Shown here piece by piece: positions 52,342 through 55,304 of a stretch of DNA of 55,304 bases. The DNA comes from CAG-273 sp964618105 (lineage in GTDB: Bacteria > Bacillota > Clostridia > TANB77 > CAG-508), in contig CAZUAJ010000003.1 in assembly GCA_964618105.1 (NCBI GenBank), forward strand, positions 1 through 55,304. The letters are read 5' to 3'. The position numbers were made by a program, and so were the translations under genes. The notes beneath the pieces are model-generated. The model saw nothing but the letters and a program-made list of their open reading frames with translations. It had not been told where the DNA came from and made no database searches. The first letter of the stretch is position 1. Every line of letters begins with the position of its first letter.

Positions 52342-52662
52342 ATGAGTAAAGATTTAAACAAGGATGTACAAAATGAAGGAGAAGAATTAGACAATATTTT
52401 AGTATTAAATGATGAAGAAGGAAATGAAGTTGAATTTGAATTTTTGGATTTAATTGAATATGAAGGAGAAGAATATGTAGTTCTTTTACCTGTTGAAGAA
52501 GAAGAAACAGAAGAGCCAGGAGAAGTTGTAATTTTAAAATTAGAAGATACTGAGTCAGAAGAAGAAGAATCTTATGTAAGTGTTGAAGATGAAGAAGTTC
52601 TTAACAAAGTATTTGAAAAATTTAAAGAAAAATTTGAAGATGAATTTAATTTTGTAGATTAA
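52342..52662 (+). CDS. DUF1292 acidic protein
   Basis: 106 residues from the ATG at 52342 (GGAGGAG upstream; the ATG at 52327 precedes the site). Highly acidic, with the DUF1292 core NILVLNDEEGNEVEFEFLDLIEYEGEEYVVLLPVEE in the first half and a Glu-rich tail. Third member of the conserved ireB-yqgF-DUF1292 set. Function unknown. Confidence 0.9.
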   Translation: MSKDLNKDVQNEGEELDNILVLNDEEGNEVEFEFLDLIEYEGEEYVVLLPVEEEETEEPGEVVILKLEDTESEEEESYVSVEDEEVLNKVFEKFKEKFEDEFNFVD

Positions 52663-52668
52663 CATAAA

Positions 52669-52702
52669 ATAGGGATATTTTATAAAATGTCCCTATGTAT
52701 TT
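52669..52702 (+). terminator. Intrinsic terminator after the DUF1292 gene
   Basis: Stem ATAGGGATATTTTA (52669-52682) / TAAAATGTCCCTAT (52683-52696) with one G-T pair, then a T-rich run. Confidence 0.75.
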
Positions 52703-52722
52703 TTTAAAAGGATGGAATATAT

Positions 52723-53196
52723 ATGAAAAATTTATCAAGTTGGCTAATAGCAGTATTTGCATTTATGTTTTGGGGATATAGAGTTGTAACAACAACACTA
52801 TATTCAATGGGCACAGAAATAATTTTACCACCAATGGATATGACAATGGAAATTGTTCTGTTATTTATAACATTTATATGTATATGCTTTATTGCAAAAA
52901 GGAAATTACTATCAACATTAATATACTTATTAGCACATATACTATATTATGGAGTATACATATATCAAAATGTTGAAGCAATTATTAATTCTTCAGCTTC
53001 TTTAGACTTATATATGAATTTATTTGTGTGTTTAATAGCAGTTATAATACCATTAGCAGCATTTTTTGATGTTTTATTAGATAAAAACAGAAAAGCTAAT
53101 CCAGTAGACAAGCAAACTGACTGGTTCTATAAAAATAAAGATTATGATAGGAATCTTGATGAAAGAGCAGACAAAAATCAATATAGGACTTTATAA
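52723..53196 (+). CDS. Four-helix membrane protein (unknown)
   Basis: 157 residues with AAAGGATGG upstream. Four hydrophobic segments at about 5-25, 42-58, 63-82 and 98-118, and a charged cytoplasmic tail ending in DKQTDWFYKNKDYDRNLDER. I recognise no family. The tail is rich in Asp, Lys and aromatic residues and could interact with a soluble partner. Own terminator downstream. Confidence 0.75.
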   Translation: MKNLSSWLIAVFAFMFWGYRVVTTTLYSMGTEIILPPMDMTMEIVLLFITFICICFIAKRKLLSTLIYLLAHILYYGVYIYQNVEAIINSSASLDLYMNLFVCLIAVIIPLAAFFDVLLDKNRKANPVDKQTDWFYKNKDYDRNLDERADKNQYRTL

Positions 53197-53214
53197 CTTA
53201 ATATCAATAAGCAA

Positions 53215-53250
53215 AATACTGGCAATGATATTATTGCCAGTATTATTTAT
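53215..53250 (+). terminator. Intrinsic terminator
   Basis: A perfect 12-bp stem AATACTGGCAAT (53215-53226) / ATTGCCAGTATT (53233-53244) is followed by AT-rich sequence. Confidence 0.75.
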
Positions 53251-53264
53251 TATATATATAATAA

Positions 53265-53405
53265 ATTAATATTACAGTAAATAATGTGGTTGATGAAAGT
53301 GAAGTATTTGCAAGTGAAACAATTCAAGATAGTGGACTAGATTCTGATACAGGAATTTATATAAATGGCGGAATTGCCGTAGGAACAGGTAAACAAGAAC
53401 AATAA
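53265..53405 (+). pseudogene. Open fragment without a start (unknown)
   Basis: An open stretch of 46 codons ending at 53403-53405 reads ...DSGLDSDTGIYINGGIAVG..., a protein-like Gly/Asp-rich composition, with no usable start or ribosome site. It looks like the 3' remnant of a lost gene. Between 53406 and 53499 I see nothing. Confidence 0.35.
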
Positions 53406-53499
53406 ATTTAAAAACACGGATAATTGTGTAATATAATAAAATCACGAAAACAAGCTATATTGAATAACATATACAAAGTTATGAGAGAAGTTTGTTTTT

Positions 53500-53625
53500 A
53501 TGGATTATGAAATTATGATGAACGGAAATGTAAAAATAGGTACTTATGCTCCAAATTTTGAAGCAGACACAACAATGGGACCAATAACACTAAATCAATA
53601 TTACTTGAAGTTTCTAAACCTATGA
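53500..53625 (+). pseudogene. Peroxiredoxin N-terminal fragment
   Basis: A 41-residue frame reads VKIGTYAPNFEADTTMGPIT, the start of a Prx/AhpC-type peroxiredoxin (KxGxxAPNFEAxTTxGPI), and stops before the catalytic Cys region. It joins directly to a MarR-type fragment in another frame at about 53596, so an internal deletion probably fused two genes. Confidence 0.65.
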
Positions 53626-53876
53626 TTACAAACCATATTACAGTATTAGAAAATAAAGGTTATATTATAAGAGAATATTCAAAAGAAGATAAAAGAAGTT
53701 TTTATGTGATACCAACCGAAAAAGCAAAAGAATTAGTAAAAGTAACAGAAAAGAAAATGAGTAAATATCTAAAACAAATAGAAAACTATTTAGGCAAAGA
53801 AAACTTTAATAAACTTTTGCAAATATTAACAGATACAAATAAAATTTTAAAAGATATAGAAGGAGAGAATTTATAA
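53596..53876 (+). pseudogene. MarR-type regulator, C-terminal fragment
   Basis: From about 53596 the frame reads LLEVSKPMITNHITVLENKGY, the recognition helix and wing of a MarR/winged-helix regulator, then a C-terminal dimerisation helix. The N-terminal half is missing. The first Met is at 53622, inside the DNA-binding domain, so a functional repressor is unlikely. It abuts the DUF5131 gene, whose ribosome site lies in its end. Confidence 0.7.
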
Positions 53877-53877
53877 T

Positions 53878-54693
53878 ATGGATATTAATGATTTAACATG
53901 GAACCCATGGCATGGATGTCATAAATGTAGCGAAGGATGTCAAAATTGTTACGCATATTTTTTAGATAAAAGATATGGGAGAGATACAAATGAAGTGGTT
54001 ATAAATAAATCAAACTACGATTACCCAATAAAAAAAGATAGAAATGGTCTTTACAAATTGCCAGGAGGAACATTTGTAAGAGTGTGTATGACAAGTGATT
54101 TCTTTTTGGAAGAGGCAGATGAGTGGAGAGATAAAGCATGGGATTATATTAGACAAAGATCAGATGTAACATTTTCACTTTTAACCAAAAGAGCACATAG
54201 AATAAAAGATAATTTACCATCAGATTGGGGTGAAGGTTGGGATAATGTGCAATTTGCGGTATCTGCTGAAAACCAAAAAAGAGTAGATGAAAGAATACCA
54301 TACTTGTTAGAAGTTCCTTCAAAACATAAATGGGTTAGTGTGAAGCCATTTATAGGTGAAGTTGATTTGGATAAATATTTATCAACAGGAGAAATTGAAA
54401 CAGTTCTTGCAGGTGGTGAAAATTATTTAGGCTCAAGACCACTTCATTATGATTGGGTAAAAAAATTACATGATCAATGTGAAAAATATAATGTTCATTT
54501 AATATTTGGACAAACAGGTAACGTATTTATAAAAGATGGAAAAGAATATAAAATAAGAAATAGAACAGATCAAATAATACAAGCACTTCGTAGTGGACTT
54601 CATTATCCTGCTGTAGACATAGAAAGTGAAGTTCAAAAAGTTCTTGATAGAAAAGAAAAAATGAAAATACAATTTAAAGAGATGTTAAGGTAA
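53878..54693 (+). CDS. DUF5131 (phage Gp37/Gp68-like) protein with radical-SAM-type cysteines
   Basis: 271 residues with AAGGAGAG upstream. The N-terminus has WNPWHGCHKCSEGCQNCYA, with Cys17-x3-Cys21-x2-Cys24, the spacing of a radical-SAM iron-sulfur site, plus Cys14. Further typical blocks are RVCMTSDFF, FSLLTKRAHRI and WVSVKPFIGEVDL. The family occurs in phages and mobile DNA; its substrate is not known to me. It is the only intact gene among fragments here, and its start is one base past the MarR remnant. Confidence 0.82.
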   Translation: MDINDLTWNPWHGCHKCSEGCQNCYAYFLDKRYGRDTNEVVINKSNYDYPIKKDRNGLYKLPGGTFVRVCMTSDFFLEEADEWRDKAWDYIRQRSDVTFSLLTKRAHRIKDNLPSDWGEGWDNVQFAVSAENQKRVDERIPYLLEVPSKHKWVSVKPFIGEVDLDKYLSTGEIETVLAGGENYLGSRPLHYDWVKKLHDQCEKYNVHLIFGQTGNVFIKDGKEYKIRNRTDQIIQALRSGLHYPAVDIESEVQKVLDRKEKMKIQFKEMLR

Positions 54694-54699
54694 AAAAGA

Positions 54700-54798
54700 G
54701 CTGTTAAATATTACGGATTAGATGAAAAAAATGCTTTAAAGGAAATTAATAGAATTAATAAAAATAGAGAAAACAGCAGAAATAATTGTAGAATTTAA
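54700..54798 (+). pseudogene. Cytidylate kinase-like protein, C-terminal remnant
   Basis: A 32-codon open stretch without a start reads KYYGLDEKNALKEINRINK, which matches the C-terminal helix of the cytidylate-kinase-like family. A terminator follows. Probably the end of a deleted gene. Confidence 0.5.
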
Positions 54799-54836
54799 AA
54801 AATCAAGTAACTGACATGGTTGCTTGATTTTTTAAA
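54797..54836 (+). terminator. Intrinsic terminator after the kinase-like remnant
   Basis: Stem AAAAAATCAAGTAAC (54797-54811) / GTTGCTTGATTTTTT (54819-54833) with one G-T pair and T run. Confidence 0.8.
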
Positions 54837-54851
54837 TCTAGTTATGATAAA

Positions 54852-54971
54852 TTAAACAAAAATAATAGTATCCCCTAAATCTATATTTTTTCTCCTATCA
54901 TCATAAAGCCTAAGTTTAAATTTTTTTATGCCATTTTTGATATTATTGAATGCTTTATTATTTAATTTCAT
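54852..54971 (-). pseudogene. ASCH-domain protein, N-terminal fragment
   Basis: A 39-residue minus-strand frame reads NNIKNGIKKFKLRLYDDRR and DLGDTIIFV, the first strand-helix of ASCH domains (KxIxxGxKxxExRLYDxxR...GDxIxF). It stops where a full ASCH domain would continue for ~70 more residues. A truncated remnant. Confidence 0.55.
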
Positions 54972-55137
54972 TTTATGTATCATTATTATTATCTACATAT
55001 ATAAGTATAACATTATAAAAATTATTTTGCTATATATTTGAAAAAATTGTAACAAAAAGATTTTTGATTAAAATTTACAAAAGATTTTATATATGCTAAA
55101 ATATTCATAGTGAATAACATGGAAAGAAGGAATAAGA

Positions 55138-55304
55138 ATGGTAGATTTAAAAAAATTACACTGGGCGGTATCACATCAAACTGCTGCTAGTAGATTCAGA
55201 AAAAGAAAATATGGGACTTACTAATTGGAAAAATTCTCCTGATGGATTAATATCTTCAATGGATGAATTTTACAATAAATATTTAGAAGAAAGTAGTAAA
55301 AATT
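55138..55304 (+). pseudogene. RhuM-like gene, frameshifted, cut by the window end
   Basis: The ATG at 55138 (GAAAGAAGG upstream) reads KKLHWAVSHQTAAS and ends at a TAA in 28 codons. The other frame continues SEKENMGLTNWKNSPDG, as in RhuM-type proteins (KLHxAxTxxTAAE...NMGLTxWKxxPxG). A single indel around 55185-55195 breaks the frame. The remainder lies outside the window. Confidence 0.5.

Noticed and set aside
1..55304. tRNA, rRNA or riboswitch genes
   Set aside because: I looked for cloverleaf-like segments, rRNA-like high-GC blocks and common riboswitch cores and saw none; a dedicated search could still find one.

Overview
The window is low-G+C, densely coding DNA from an endospore-forming member of the Clostridia (Firmicutes). 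This rests on AT-rich codon use, strong AGGAGG-type ribosome sites, a CIRCE-type heat-shock operator and a sporulation gene set (ylbJ/spoVV, a dacF-type carboxypeptidase, spoIIAA-spoIIAB-sigF, spoIID, a spoIIQ-like M23 gene). A run of 10 N (31307-31316) shows it is a draft scaffold, possibly a metagenome bin, so frameshifts may be assembly errors. I cannot name the species.

Layout. 1-539 is the 3' end of a surface-type gene whose last ~140 bases switch abruptly to high G+C and NNC codons, the pattern expected of a diversity-generating retroelement variable region. 769-4061 (minus strand) holds a small protein, ylbJ, a D-Ala-D-Ala carboxypeptidase and a frameshifted vanW-like gene. 4206-12568 is a teichoic-acid-type operon: ABC exporter pair, four CDP-glycerol glycerophosphotransferase-family proteins (one fused to a GT2 glycosyltransferase) and tagD. 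It runs on into tyrS, rpiA and a TagO/WecA-type lipid-carrier transferase. 15800-31235 is mostly housekeeping: a NUDIX hydrolase, ruvB, a GT-C-like membrane protein, queH, polA, a lytic transglycosylase, groES-groEL, cdd, folD, dprA, rsmE, yicC-remA-rpoZ-gmk. 31443-34082 is valS.

34313-37997 is the early forespore block (spoIIA operon, spoIID, spoIIQ-like), followed by TM2 and DUF2752 genes, addA and a frameshifted dnaE. 46371-52662 holds a glucosaminidase, a three-gene set of unclear function (VirB2/TrbC-like small membrane protein, a TadZ-like degenerate ATPase with AT-hook motifs, a membrane GAF plus degenerate GGDEF protein) and the conserved ireB-yqgF-DUF1292 cluster. 53245-55304 is a graveyard of truncated genes (peroxiredoxin, MarR, cytidylate-kinase-like, ASCH, RhuM-like) around one intact DUF5131 gene.

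Two families of non-coding repeats stand out. One is a palindromic REP/MITE-like element (23183-23334 and 31170-31431) that supplies the C-terminal codons of both the transglycosylase and guanylate kinase. The other is a structured intergenic element present twice (35884-36114 and 42541-42756): the stems differ in sequence but keep their pairing, while the junction bases are conserved. That suggests a structured RNA or folding mobile element that I cannot assign to a known family.
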